From Nitricoxidireducens sp046726235 (GTDB lineage Bacteria > Pseudomonadota > Gammaproteobacteria > Burkholderiales > Rhodocyclaceae), in assembly GCA_046726235.1 (NCBI GenBank), contig JBKPAD010000006.1, forward strand, positions 62,001 through 126,000: 64,000 bases of DNA, written 5' to 3'. Under the pieces are notes generated by a model. That model was given only the letters and a program-made list of their open reading frames with translations, ran no database searches and was not told the DNA's origin. Positions 24,552 through 34,201 of the stretch are shown piece by piece. Numbering within the stretch: position 1 is the first letter of the stretch; the number at the start of each line of letters is the position of its first letter. A program made the translations under genes and the position numbers.

Positions 24552-27500
24552 GGCGTCGCCCCTTCCTTCGCTTCCCTCGCCGCGTCCTTCTGCGGCCCGG
24601 CGAGCTTCTCGACCTTCGGGTCGGCCCACGAACCGGTCACCGCGTACTCGAAGGCGAAGGCCTGGTCGAACGGGTTGCCGAACAGCTTGTTGAACACCCA
24701 GGCCGCGGCGCCGGTGGCCGGGTTGGCCAGCAGCACGCCGGTGGCGATGGTTTCGCCGACGGACGGCGCCACGCGCACCTTGAGGTCCTGGGTCTCGGCG
24801 CCGAGGTTGACGGTGCCGGTCATCAGCACCTTGGCCGACGGCCCGGCGATCTGCAGGTTCTTCGTCTCCATGATGCCGCGCGCGATCGTCGCCTGGCCGG
24901 CGATGCCGTCGAAGGCGAAGCCCTCGCTGAAGATGTCGCGGAAATCGAGCGTCAGGCGACGCGGCAGCGATTGCAGCGAAAGCACGCCGAGCAGCCGCCC
25001 GACGCCGGGCTCGAGCTTGTTGAACTGGCCGCCCGCCGCTTCGAAATCGACCTTGCCGGCCAGCGAACCGTAGTCGAGACGGGTCGGCGCGCCAGCCCAC
25101 GCCAGCGAGCCTTCGAGCCGCGCCGTGCCGCGACGCACGGCGTCGGGATAGCCGAGGCGATCGAGCAGCCCTTCGACGCTCTTCGCCGCCAGCTTGAACT
25201 CGACGCGCGTCTCCTGCGCCGTGCTGCTCGGCCGCCAGCGTCCGGTGCCGCTAAGCGTCGCATCGTCGTTGCGCATGTCGAGCTGCGCGTTCCAGTAGCC
25301 GTCGCCGGCATTCTCGGCCTTGATCTTCAGTACGCCGAAGTCCTTGCCGTGCAGCACGAAGCGGTCGATCGCGAGGTCGATCGCCGGCATGTCCTCGGAG
25401 ATTTCCGTCGGCGGCGAGGCCTTGCCCGGCGACGTTTCCGGAATCGTCAGTTGCGAGAGGTGCCCGGTCAGGCGGCCGGCACCGCGGCCGTCCCATTCGA
25501 TGAACCCCGCGGCATCGCGGCTCCTGATGTCTGCCTTCCACTGGCTGCCGGCGAGGCGCGCGTTGACGCGCAGGTTGGCGACGTTGCGATCGAACAGCGT
25601 CAGCTCGTCGGCGCGCAGGTCGACTTGGTCGATCGGCAGGCTCGGCGCGGCAGCACTGCCGGCGCTGCCGTTGCCCGAAGCGAACAGCCGGCGCCAGAGG
25701 TCGGCGTCGAGGCGCTTGGCCTGCACGGCGAGCAGCAGGCCGCGTTCCGGCAGGCGCGGCGGCATGCCGACGGCGACGACGCCGCGCTCGAGCACGGTCT
25801 TGTCCCCTTCGTGGCGGCGCACCAGCGTCGCCTTCGCCGCCTGGCCGAGCGCGACGGTCGTGATGTCCCGTCCGCCCGCCGCCTGCTTGCGCTCGACGAC
25901 CAGCGGCATGGTCTCGTTGGTGGTCTTGTTGAACGGCTCGGGCAGGCTCGAGGCGAGGCCCTGCAGGTTCGATTCGATGCGCAGCTCGGCTGCCTTCTTG
26001 CGCACGCGCACGGTGCCGCTCCATGCCGTGCTGCCGGCGAGGTTGTCGAACACGGGGCCGAACTGCTGGCGCAGGCCGCGTGCGCTGGCCGAACCCGCCG
26101 CCTTGACCGACACGGCGCCGTCGCCGGTGGTGGCGATGTCGACGCTCATCGGCATGCCGAACATCGCGGCGCGAATCTTCTGCGCCTGCAGGCGGTCGGC
26201 GGTGAAATGCAGTTCGCCGTTGACGTCGGCGAGCGGCGGCATGTCGGCATCGGGCACGAGGCGGTTGCCGGCGAAGCGATAGCGGCCATCGACCTTGGTC
26301 TGCTCGATCCGGCGCAGCGGCATCTCGAGCTTGAGCTGCAGTTCGCCGTTGCCTGCTGCCGTCATGTCGGCGGTGAAATGGTCGATGCGCCGGCCCACCG
26401 GGCTGGCCTCGATGAAGCGCAGGAAGTCGCTCGTCGCGCCGGCCGCGTGGCCGTGCAAGACCATCAGTTCCTCGCTCGCTTCGAGGTCGGCGATTTCCGC
26501 GGTGACGGGGCCGATGCCGACGCCCATGATGCTGCCCTTCGCGGCGCTGATCAGCATGCGCGGCCCGTCGAACAACAGTTCGCCGTCGATGTCGCGAATC
26601 TCCGGCCAGCTCTCGGCGTAGCGCAGCATGCCACCGCGAAAACGGCCCTTGACCTGGAACGTGCCGCTGCCGTCGCGGAAGGGAAAGCGGTCGAGGTCGC
26701 CCTTGAGGCGCAGCGTCGTCTCGTCCGAGCGGCCGCCGCTGATGGAGGCGCGAAGCCAGTCGCGCACGTCCTTGTTGACCGTCAGCGGCATGTAGCGCCA
26801 GACGGCGTCGCCGGCCGCCTGCGTGACCTTCGCGGTGAGGTCGATGTCGCCGAGCCCGCCGCGCTGGCTGGGCCGATAGCGGCCCGCCGCCTCGCCGGTC
26901 GCATCCTGGTTGCGGAAGGCGGCGCGGACGAGTTCGATCTCGACGCCGTCGCGGCCGGCCTTCCAGTTCGCCTGGGCGGTCAGCGCGTCCAGCGGCAGGC
27001 GGGGATCGGCGAACACGGTCGGCAGTTCAAGCACGGCGTGCTGGCTGTCGAGGGTCAGGGCGCCGCTCTTCTCGTCGCCCTCGATGTGGCCCGAGAGCCC
27101 GGCAAAGCCTGGCAGCGTGCCGTGCGCGGCGAGCGCGATGCCGGTGAAATCGCCGTGCGCGCGCCACGCCTTGAGCGTCTCGTCGCTGTCCTGCCAGCGC
27201 AGCTTGATGTTCTTGATATGGCCCCGCGGCGCCGAAACGGCGAGCCGCTGGCGCAGTTGGTCGGGCAACGGCAGCCGCGCCGCGAGCGCCGCGAGCGCGC
27301 CGAGGTCCAGGCCGCTGGTCTCGAAATCGCCGCTGCCGAGCCGGTTCGCCGCGGGCGGCAGGTAGCGCAGGCGCAGGTCGGTCGGGGCGACGCGGATGCC
27401 GTCGCGCGTGGCGAGCGACAGCTTCTGCGTTTCGGCGGCATAGCCGTCGGGCAGGCGCTTCGCCGACAGGCGCCCCTCGAGGTGCGTGAGGTCGAGCAGC

Positions 27501-28408
27501 GGCAGTTCGGGCGCGAGGCGCACCGCGACGTCGGCCAGGCGCACGTCCGCGGTGATGCCGGTCGGCTGCCGGCTGGCGAAGGACAGCCAGGCGCGCAGTC
27601 CGCCGCTGCCGCGCGACAACTCGACCGGGTAATCGACCCAGGCGCGCCAGCCAGCCAGGTCGGCGTAGTCGAGCTCGCCGTAGACCTCGCCTTTCCAGGC
27701 CTCGAGCGCATCGATGTCGCCGCCGCGGAAATCGCCGCGCAGGTCGAGGCGCGCGGCCAGCGCGGACGGCGGCTCTGCCGTGAAACCGAAGCGATGGTGG
27801 TTGCCGCTGTTCTGGAGGTCGAAGTTCAGGTGCCGAAACTCCAGCACCGGCGCGCCGCGGCGCTCGTCGTGCCAGCGCAGGCCGGCATCGCGCACGACGA
27901 CGCGCTCCTGCGCCAGCAGCCAGTCGTCGAAGCCCTTCTCACTCGGCGCGCCGCCGAGTTCGAGCCCGGCGACGAACATGCGGCCCTCGGCATCTCGGCG
28001 GATGTCGAGGTCGGGCGCGACGATCTCGAGCCGGTGCAGTACAAGGTCGAAATGCCACAGCGACGCCCACGACAGCTCGGCCGTGACGTCCTCGAAGCCG
28101 AGCGCCGGGCGGCCCTCGGCGTCGCGAATGTTGAAATCGCGGATCTCGAGCCGCGGCCGCAAGCCCGACCAGCCGGCGTCGAGGCCGCCAATGGTCACCG
28201 GCCGGTTCATGGCACGCGAGGCCGCGGCCTCGATGTCGCCGCGATAGCTCTCGATCTGCGGCAGCACCGCGTAGCGCAGCACCAGCAGCAGCGCAGCGAA
28301 GGCGAACCACCCGCCGGCGAGAATCCAGCCGGCGATGCCTGCCGAGCGCCGGACGGCGGGCAGGAGGAGGAAACGGCGGAGGGATCGGAGAAGGTTGTCT
28401 ATGCGCAT
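24548..28408 (-). CDS. yhdP: YhdP-family AsmA-like envelope protein
   Basis: A 1286-residue protein with one N-terminal membrane segment (about residues 25-48) and a long periplasmic part of repeating beta-rich blocks, the DUF3971 region and a C-terminal AsmA-like domain (FEAAGGQFNKLEPGVGRLLGVLSLQSLPRRLTLDF). Members of this family form bridge-like grooves that carry phospholipid between the inner and outer membranes. The length is normal for YhdP. It starts 71 bases from glnE on the other strand and leads an operon with the nitrilase and tldD genes by ATGA overlaps. Confidence 0.9.
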   Translation of the reverse strand: MRIDNLLRSLRRFLLLPAVRRSAGIAGWILAGGWFAFAALLLVLRYAVLPQIESYRGDIEAAASRAMNRPVTIGGLDAGWSGLRPRLEIRDFNIRDAEGRPALGFEDVTAELSWASLWHFDLVLHRLEIVAPDLDIRRDAEGRMFVAGLELGGAPSEKGFDDWLLAQERVVVRDAGLRWHDERRGAPVLEFRHLNFDLQNSGNHHRFGFTAEPPSALAARLDLRGDFRGGDIDALEAWKGEVYGELDYADLAGWRAWVDYPVELSRGSGGLRAWLSFASRQPTGITADVRLADVAVRLAPELPLLDLTHLEGRLSAKRLPDGYAAETQKLSLATRDGIRVAPTDLRLRYLPPAANRLGSGDFETSGLDLGALAALAARLPLPDQLRQRLAVSAPRGHIKNIKLRWQDSDETLKAWRAHGDFTGIALAAHGTLPGFAGLSGHIEGDEKSGALTLDSQHAVLELPTVFADPRLPLDALTAQANWKAGRDGVEIELVRAAFRNQDATGEAAGRYRPSQRGGLGDIDLTAKVTQAAGDAVWRYMPLTVNKDVRDWLRASISGGRSDETTLRLKGDLDRFPFRDGSGTFQVKGRFRGGMLRYAESWPEIRDIDGELLFDGPRMLISAAKGSIMGVGIGPVTAEIADLEASEELMVLHGHAAGATSDFLRFIEASPVGRRIDHFTADMTAAGNGELQLKLEMPLRRIEQTKVDGRYRFAGNRLVPDADMPPLADVNGELHFTADRLQAQKIRAAMFGMPMSVDIATTGDGAVSVKAAGSASARGLRQQFGPVFDNLAGSTAWSGTVRVRKKAAELRIESNLQGLASSLPEPFNKTTNETMPLVVERKQAAGGRDITTVALGQAAKATLVRRHEGDKTVLERGVVAVGMPPRLPERGLLLAVQAKRLDADLWRRLFASGNGSAGSAAAPSLPIDQVDLRADELTLFDRNVANLRVNARLAGSQWKADIRSRDAAGFIEWDGRGAGRLTGHLSQLTIPETSPGKASPPTEISEDMPAIDLAIDRFVLHGKDFGVLKIKAENAGDGYWNAQLDMRNDDATLSGTGRWRPSSTAQETRVEFKLAAKSVEGLLDRLGYPDAVRRGTARLEGSLAWAGAPTRLDYGSLAGKVDFEAAGGQFNKLEPGVGRLLGVLSLQSLPRRLTLDFRDIFSEGFAFDGIAGQATIARGIMETKNLQIAGPSAKVLMTGTVNLGAETQDLKVRVAPSVGETIATGVLLANPATGAAAWVFNKLFGNPFDQAFAFEYAVTGSWADPKVEKLAGPQKDAAREAKEGATP

Positions 28409-28479
28409 CGGATGGGGCGGGCCGCCCCCATTCCGGACGATAGAATGACGGCTTGGCGATATCCGGCAATTCTAATGCA

Positions 28480-31143
28480 ATGACCTCCCCGGCCGACCCC
28501 TTGCAGTACTCGCGCTACCTGAATCGCCTGCTGGCGGCGCGGCCCGAATTTGCCGAGGAACTGGAGGGGAATCGCCCCTGGCCGCTGACGGCCGACGAAC
28601 TGCGCGCCTGGCTCGCGCAGGCGCCGCTCGACGAAGACACCCTCAAGCCGGCGCTGCGCCGCATGAAGCAGCGCGCCTACGTGCGCATCGCCGCCGCCGA
28701 TCTTGCGGGACACGCGACGCTGGCCGAAGTCACCGGCGCCATGACAGCGATCGCGGAAGTGGCTGTCGATACCGCGCTGGCCGTCTCGTCGCGGGCCCTC
28801 GAGGACCGTTACGGAAAGCCGCGCAACGCCGCCGGCGCCGAGCAGCAGCTGATCGTCGTCGGCATGGGCAAGCTCGGCGGCCGCGAACTCAACGTCTCGT
28901 CGGACATCGACCTGATCTTCGTCTATCCGGAGGACGGCGACACCGACGGCGCGCGCGCGATCTCCAACTTCGAGTTCTTCGGCCGCCTCGGCAAGGCCCT
29001 GATCGCGGCGATCGCCGAGGTCACCGCCGACGGCCAGGTGTTCCGCGTCGACATGCGGCTGCGGCCGAACGGCGACTCCGGCCCGCTGGTGTGCTCGTTC
29101 GACATGCTCGAGAGCTACTTCGTCACCCAGGGCCGCGAGTGGGAGCGCTACGCCTGGATCAAGGCGCGCCCGCTGACGGGCGGGCGCCACGACGACCTCG
29201 ACGCGATCCGCCGCCCGTTCGTGTTCCGCAAGTACCTCGACTTCGGCACCATCGACGCGATGCGCGGCCTGCACGCGCAGATCCGCCGCGAGGTGGCGAA
29301 GAAGGACATGGCGAACAACGTCAAGCTCGGTCCCGGCGGCATCCGCGAGATCGAGTTCATCGCCCAGGTGTTCCAGCTCATCCGCGGCGGGCGCGATCGC
29401 ACGCTGCAGATCAAGCCGACGCTGCAGGTGCTGAGGCTGCTCGTCGAGCGCGGCCAGCTTTCGCTCGACGCGGTGACCGAGCTGGCCGCCGCCTACGGCT
29501 TCCTGCGCCGCCTCGAGCACCGGCTGCAATACCTCGACGACGCCCAGACGCACAGCCTGCCCGAGGGCGCGGACGACCAGGCGATCATCGCGCTGGCGAT
29601 GGGCTTCACGAGCTTCGAGGCGCTGCTGATGGAGCTCGACGACCATCGCCAGAACGTGACGCGCCACTTCGAGGCGGTGTTCGCCGACCCGAATGCCCGC
29701 GACCACGCCCTCGACAACGTCTGGCACTCAACCGACGGCCACGCCGACGAGCTCGTGCGCCTCGGCTTCAAGGACGTCGCCGCGGCCTGCCACCGCCTCG
29801 CGGCGATCCGCGGCGGCGTGCGCTACCAGCAGCTCGCCGAGGTGGCGAAGGCGCGCTTCGACCAGCTCGTGCCGCGCGTGATCGACGCCGCGGCGAAGAC
29901 CGGCGATCCGGATGCCACGCTGACGCGCTGCCTCGACCTGATGGAAGCGGTGTCGCGCCGCGCCGCCTACCTCGCGCTGCTGCTCCAGTATCCCCAAACG
30001 CTCGAGAAGCTGGCGCAGATCGCCGGAAGTTCGAGCTGGGCGGCCGAATACCTGCAGCGCCATCCGGTGCTGCTCGACGAACTGCTCGATGCGCGCATCC
30101 TCGAGGCGGCCCCTGACTGGCCGGCCTTCCGAGCCCAGCTCGACGCGCAGCTCGACGACGTCGAGCCCGACATGGAACGCCAGATGGATCTGATGCGCGA
30201 GGCGCACCACGCCCAGGTGTTCCGCCTGCTGACGCAGGACGTCTTCGGCGTGCTGACGCTCGAGCGGCTCTCCGACCATCTCTCGGAGCTCGCCGACATC
30301 GTGCTCGAGCTGACCATCAAGTACGTCTGGCGCAAGATGACCAAGCGCCACCGCGACGAGCCGCGCTTCGCCGTCGTGAGCTACGGCAAGCTTGGCGGCA
30401 AGGAGCTCGGCTACGCGTCCGACCTCGACATGATCTTCCTGTTCGACGACGACGACCAGGACGCGGCGCAGATCTACTCGCGGCTGGCGACGCGCCTCAA
30501 CACCTGGCTGTCGTCGCAGACCTCCGCCGGCATACTGTTCGAGACCGACCTTCGGCTGCGTCCCAACGGCGATGCGGGCCTGGTCGTGACCTCGCTCGAA
30601 TCCTTCCGCCAGTACCAGCTCGAGTCCGCCTGGGCCTGGGAACACCAGGCGCTGACGCGGGCGCGCTTCTCGGCCGGCGACCGCGCCATCGGCGACGCCT
30701 TCGAGAAGATCCGCATCGAGATCCTGCAGAAGCCGCGCGACCTCGCCGAACTCAAGCGCCAGGTGGTCGAGATGCGCCAGAAGATGTACGACGCCCATGC
30801 GACCAAGGGCGACGAACGCGAAACGGCGTTCAACCTCAAGCATGACCCCGGCGGCCTGATCGACGTCGAGTTCATCGTCCAGGCGCTGGTGCTCGGGCAC
30901 TCGCGCGAGCACGCCGAACTCACCGCCAACCGCGGCAACATCGCCCTGCTGAAGATGGCCGCCGATGCCGGCCTGATCCCCGCCGACCTCGCCGACGCCG
31001 TGCGCGACGCCTACCGCGAATACCGCCGCATGCAGCACGCGCTGCGCCTCAACAACGCCGGCAGCCGCGTCGAACGCGCGCTCGTGGCCGACAAGGCGGC
31101 GGCGGTGACTGCGCTCTGGCACCACGTCTTCGGCAACACCTGA
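28480..31143 (+). CDS. glnE: bifunctional glutamine synthetase adenylyltransferase/adenylyl-removing enzyme
   Basis: An 887-residue cytoplasmic enzyme that adenylylates and deadenylylates glutamine synthetase under PII control. Two nucleotidyltransferase domains are seen: GMGKLGGRELNVSSDIDLIF at about residue 128 (adenylyl removal) and YGKLGGKELGYASDLDMIF at about residue 638 (adenylylation). Each is followed by an RLRPNGDSG/RLRPNGDAG motif. The ATG at 28480 is chosen; a TTG nine codons upstream would add a stretch without family likeness. It is divergent from yhdP; TAGAAT at 28441-28446 may be a -10 element. Confidence 0.93.
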   Translation: MTSPADPLQYSRYLNRLLAARPEFAEELEGNRPWPLTADELRAWLAQAPLDEDTLKPALRRMKQRAYVRIAAADLAGHATLAEVTGAMTAIAEVAVDTALAVSSRALEDRYGKPRNAAGAEQQLIVVGMGKLGGRELNVSSDIDLIFVYPEDGDTDGARAISNFEFFGRLGKALIAAIAEVTADGQVFRVDMRLRPNGDSGPLVCSFDMLESYFVTQGREWERYAWIKARPLTGGRHDDLDAIRRPFVFRKYLDFGTIDAMRGLHAQIRREVAKKDMANNVKLGPGGIREIEFIAQVFQLIRGGRDRTLQIKPTLQVLRLLVERGQLSLDAVTELAAAYGFLRRLEHRLQYLDDAQTHSLPEGADDQAIIALAMGFTSFEALLMELDDHRQNVTRHFEAVFADPNARDHALDNVWHSTDGHADELVRLGFKDVAAACHRLAAIRGGVRYQQLAEVAKARFDQLVPRVIDAAAKTGDPDATLTRCLDLMEAVSRRAAYLALLLQYPQTLEKLAQIAGSSSWAAEYLQRHPVLLDELLDARILEAAPDWPAFRAQLDAQLDDVEPDMERQMDLMREAHHAQVFRLLTQDVFGVLTLERLSDHLSELADIVLELTIKYVWRKMTKRHRDEPRFAVVSYGKLGGKELGYASDLDMIFLFDDDDQDAAQIYSRLATRLNTWLSSQTSAGILFETDLRLRPNGDAGLVVTSLESFRQYQLESAWAWEHQALTRARFSAGDRAIGDAFEKIRIEILQKPRDLAELKRQVVEMRQKMYDAHATKGDERETAFNLKHDPGGLIDVEFIVQALVLGHSREHAELTANRGNIALLKMAADAGLIPADLADAVRDAYREYRRMQHALRLNNAGSRVERALVADKAAAVTALWHHVFGNT

Positions 31144-31166
31144 ATTCCTTTTTGGAGAGACCCGAC

Positions 31167-32390
31167 ATGCCCGTCAATTACGCCACCCCGGCTCCCGATC
31201 AACTGCACGCCGTCGCCGGCGTCCGCCTCGGCGTCACCGAGGCCGGCATCCGCAAGGCGAACCGCCGCGACCTGACGCTGATCGAGCTCGCTCCGGGCAG
31301 CACGGTGGCCGGCGTGTTCACCCAGAACCGCTTCTGCGCCGCGCCGGTGCAGGTCTGCCGCGCGCACCTGGCGAAAGGCGAGATTCGCGCGCTGGTGATC
31401 AACACCGGCATCGCCAACGCCGGCACCGGCGACGCGGGACTCGCGGCCGCCAACGCCACCTGCGCCGCCGCGGCGATGTTGATGGACCTGCGCGCCGACC
31501 AGGTGCTGCCGTTCTCGACCGGCGTGATCATGGAGCCGCTGCCCGTCGACCGCCTCAAGGCCGGCCTGCCGGCGGCGCGCACGGCGCTGAAGGCCGATGG
31601 CTGGTTCGACGCCGCGCACGGCATCATGACCACCGACACCGTCGCCAAGGCCGCCTCGAAGCGAGTCACGATCGGCGGCAAGACCGTGACGGTCACCGGC
31701 ATCTCCAAGGGCGCCGGCATGATCAAGCCGAACATGGCGACCATGCTCGGCTTCGTCGCCACCGACGCCGCGGTGGCGCAGCCGATGCTCGAGCGTCTGG
31801 TCAAGGAAGCGGCCGACGAGTCGTTCAACTGCGTGACCGTCGACGGCGACACGTCGACCAACGACTCCTTCGTCTTCATGGCCACCGGCCAGGGCGAGGC
31901 GCGCTTCGATTCGGTCACGGCCGCCGGCTGGGACGAGTTCAAGGCCGCCGTCACGGCCGTGGCGCGCGAGCTCGCTCAGGCCATCGTGCGCGACGGCGAG
32001 GGCGCGACCAAGTTCATCGAGATCGCCGTCGAGGGCGGGCGCACGCGCGAGGAATGCAAGGCCGTCGGCTACGCCATCGGGCATTCGCCGCTGGTGAAGA
32101 CCGCGTTCTTCGCCTCGGACCCCAACCTCGGCCGCATCCTCGGCGCCATCGGCAACGCCGGCATCGCCGACCTCGACGTGACGAAGACGCAGCTGTGGCT
32201 CGGCGACGTGCTCGTGTCGGAAAACGGCGGCCGCGCCGCCAGCTACAACGAGGACGACGGCGCACGCGTGATGAAGCCCGCCGAGATCACGGTGCGCGTC
32301 GACCTCGGCCGCGGCAGCCATGCCGCCAAGGTGTGGACCTGCGACTTCTCCTACGACTACGTGAAGATCAACGCCGACTACCGCTCATGA
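31167..32390 (+). CDS. argJ: bifunctional ornithine acetyltransferase / N-acetylglutamate synthase
   Basis: A 407-residue enzyme of the cyclic arginine pathway, moving acetyl from N-acetylornithine to glutamate. The autocleavage site is seen in KPNMATMLGF near residue 190, where the Thr becomes the N-terminal nucleophile of the beta chain. Also VINTGIANAGTG, FSTGVIMEPLP, DGDTSTNDS and the C-terminal SYDYVKINADYRS. Start ATG at 31167 with GGAGAGA six bases upstream. It follows glnE by 23 bases and its stop overlaps the next gene (ATGA). Confidence 0.94.
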   Translation: MPVNYATPAPDQLHAVAGVRLGVTEAGIRKANRRDLTLIELAPGSTVAGVFTQNRFCAAPVQVCRAHLAKGEIRALVINTGIANAGTGDAGLAAANATCAAAAMLMDLRADQVLPFSTGVIMEPLPVDRLKAGLPAARTALKADGWFDAAHGIMTTDTVAKAASKRVTIGGKTVTVTGISKGAGMIKPNMATMLGFVATDAAVAQPMLERLVKEAADESFNCVTVDGDTSTNDSFVFMATGQGEARFDSVTAAGWDEFKAAVTAVARELAQAIVRDGEGATKFIEIAVEGGRTREECKAVGYAIGHSPLVKTAFFASDPNLGRILGAIGNAGIADLDVTKTQLWLGDVLVSENGGRAASYNEDDGARVMKPAEITVRVDLGRGSHAAKVWTCDFSYDYVKINADYRS

Positions 32391-32998
32391 GCCTTCTCGC
32401 GCTCGCTCTCGGCTGGGCGCTCTACGGCGCCGTGCATTCGGCGCTGGCGTCGCTGCGTTTCAAGGCCTGGATGGCGCGCCGCTGGCCGGCGTTCGAGCCG
32501 CGCTACCGGCTGGCGTACAACGTGTTCGCCGTCGTCTCGGTGCTGCCGCTGGTGTGTGCGACCTACGCCATCGACGGCGACTGGCTGTGGCGCTGGACCG
32601 GCATCGCCGCATGGATCGCGAACGGCCTCGCGCTGCTGGCGCTCGCCGGGATCGCCGTTTCCTCCAGGGCGTACGACATGGACGAGTTCCTCGGCCTGCG
32701 GCCGGCAGTGCGCCCCTCGGAGAAACTCGCGATCTCCGGCTTCCATCGCCACGTGCGCCATCCCTGGTACTCGCTGAGCCTGGTGCTGATCTGGACGCGC
32801 GACATGAATCCGCCGATGCTCGTCACGGCGCTCGCGATCACGCTCTATTTCGTCATCGGTTCGCGGCTGGAGGAGGAGAAGCTGCTCGCCTTCCACGGCG
32901 ACGCCTATCGCCGCTACATGTCCCGCGTGCCGGGGCTGGTGCCGCTGCCGGGCAAGTCACTGAGCGAGGAAGAGGCGCGCGAACTGACCGGTCAGTGA
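32387..32998 (+). CDS. membrane methyltransferase, isoprenylcysteine/NnrU-like family
   Basis: A 203-residue protein with about five hydrophobic segments. The C-terminal motif GFHRHVRHPWYSLSLVLIW followed by GSRLEEEKLLAFHGDAYRRYMSRVPGLVP is that of the phospholipid/isoprenylcysteine methyltransferase superfamily, in which RHP...EE binds S-adenosylmethionine. The acceptor is unknown. The ATG overlaps the argJ stop, which makes co-translation likely although no metabolic link to arginine is apparent. Its end overlaps apaG (opposite strand) by seven bases. Confidence 0.8.
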   Translation: MSLLALALGWALYGAVHSALASLRFKAWMARRWPAFEPRYRLAYNVFAVVSVLPLVCATYAIDGDWLWRWTGIAAWIANGLALLALAGIAVSSRAYDMDEFLGLRPAVRPSEKLAISGFHRHVRHPWYSLSLVLIWTRDMNPPMLVTALAITLYFVIGSRLEEEKLLAFHGDAYRRYMSRVPGLVPLPGKSLSEEEARELTGQ

Positions 32999-33375
32999 AG
33001 GATGCGCGGCATCGAGAGCACGAACTCGGGAATCGTCGCCTCGAACTGCTGGCCGTCCTCCGCCGTCATCTGGTAGCTGCCCTTCATCGTGCCGACGGGC
33101 GTCGCCAGCGCGGTGCCGCTCGAATACTCGAAACTCTGCCCCGGCTGTAGCAGCGGCTGCTGGCCGACGACGCCGAGGCCGCGCACTTCCTGCACGCGTT
33201 CGTCGGCATCGGTGATGATCCAGTGGCGCGAGATCAGTTGCGCCGGGACGTTGCCGGCGTTGGTCAGGGTGATCGTGTAGGCGAACACGTGGCGGCCGAT
33301 CTCCGGGTCCGATTGCTCGGGCAGGTATTCGGTCGCGACCTGGACGTCGATCGCGTATTTCTTCGCTTCAGCCAT
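32992..33375 (-). CDS. apaG: ApaG (CorD) protein
   Basis: A 127-residue single-domain protein with the ApaG beta-sandwich pattern: FAYTITLTNAGNVPAQLISRHWIITDADERVQEVRGLGVVGQQPLLQPGQSFEYSSGTALATPVGTMKGSYQMT. The family is linked to magnesium and cobalt resistance and often lies near apaH or ksgA, but here it stands alone beside rpe. The start is the ATG at 33375, after an AAGG; a longer version would add ten residues without family likeness. The biochemical role is not known. Confidence 0.92.
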   Translation of the reverse strand: MAEAKKYAIDVQVATEYLPEQSDPEIGRHVFAYTITLTNAGNVPAQLISRHWIITDADERVQEVRGLGVVGQQPLLQPGQSFEYSSGTALATPVGTMKGSYQMTAEDGQQFEATIPEFVLSMPRILH

Positions 33376-33517
33376 CGGAGCCTTATAGCACAGCGACCGC
33401 GGCAAGCCTGTCCGCCGCCGCGCACGGCTTCCGCACTTATGCTGTCCATCAGAAATTCTTACCGGGCTTGATGGGTCGCTTGGCTAGAATCGACGCATCA
33501 AAATCAGGGAGGCCTTC

Positions 33518-34201
33518 ATGACCTATCGCATCGCGCCGAGCATTCTTTCCGCCAACTTCGCCAAGCTGGGCCAGGAAGTCGACGACGTCATCGCCTCCGG
33601 CGCCGACATCGTGCACTTCGACGTCATGGACAACCATTACGTCCCGAACCTGACCATCGGCCCGCTGGTCTGCGAGGCGCTGCGCAAGCACGGCGTCACG
33701 GCGCCGATCGACGTGCATCTGATGGTCAAGCCGGTCGACCGCATCATTCCCGACTTCGCCAAGGCCGGCGCGACCTACATCACCTTCCACCCGGAAGCCT
33801 CCGAGCACATCGACCGCACCATCGGCCTGATCCGCGAAGCCGGCTGCAAGCCCGGCCTGGTGTTCAATCCGGCGACGCCGCTCGACGTGCTGGAATGGAC
33901 GCTCGACAAACTCGACATGGTGCTGCTGATGTCGGTGAACCCCGGCTTCGGCGGCCAGAAGTTCATCCCCCACGTGCTGCAGAAGGCGCGCAAGGTGCGC
34001 GAGATGATCAAGGCCTCGGGCAAGGACATCCTGCTCGAGATCGACGGCGGCGTCGGCCCGGCGAACATCCTCGAAGTGGCGAAGGCCGGCGTCGACACCT
34101 TCGTCGCCGGCTCGGCCGTCTTCGGCGCCGGCAAGGACACCGACCCGCGCCGCTACAACTCGGTGATCGCCGCCATGCGCGCGGAGCTGGCGAAGGCTTG
34201 A
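33518..34201 (+). CDS. rpe: ribulose-phosphate 3-epimerase
   Basis: A 227-residue TIM-barrel enzyme interconverting ribulose 5-phosphate and xylulose 5-phosphate in the pentose phosphate pathway. Motifs are APSILSANFAKLG, HFDVMDNHYVPNLTIGP with the metal-binding His-Asp, DVHLMV, MSVNPGFGGQKF and DGGVGP. GGGAGGCCTTC precedes the ATG. It heads the order rpe-gph-trpEGDC common in betaproteobacteria. The 142 bases before it, between rpe and apaG, hold a TAGAAT at 33485-33490 that may be a -10 box, but no good -35 is seen. Confidence 0.95.
   Translation: MTYRIAPSILSANFAKLGQEVDDVIASGADIVHFDVMDNHYVPNLTIGPLVCEALRKHGVTAPIDVHLMVKPVDRIIPDFAKAGATYITFHPEASEHIDRTIGLIREAGCKPGLVFNPATPLDVLEWTLDKLDMVLLMSVNPGFGGQKFIPHVLQKARKVREMIKASGKDILLEIDGGVGPANILEVAKAGVDTFVAGSAVFGAGKDTDPRRYNSVIAAMRAELAKA

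Noticed and set aside
28453..28479. TTG start for glnE
   Set aside because: It would add nine residues without family likeness and has no better ribosome binding site than the ATG at 28480.
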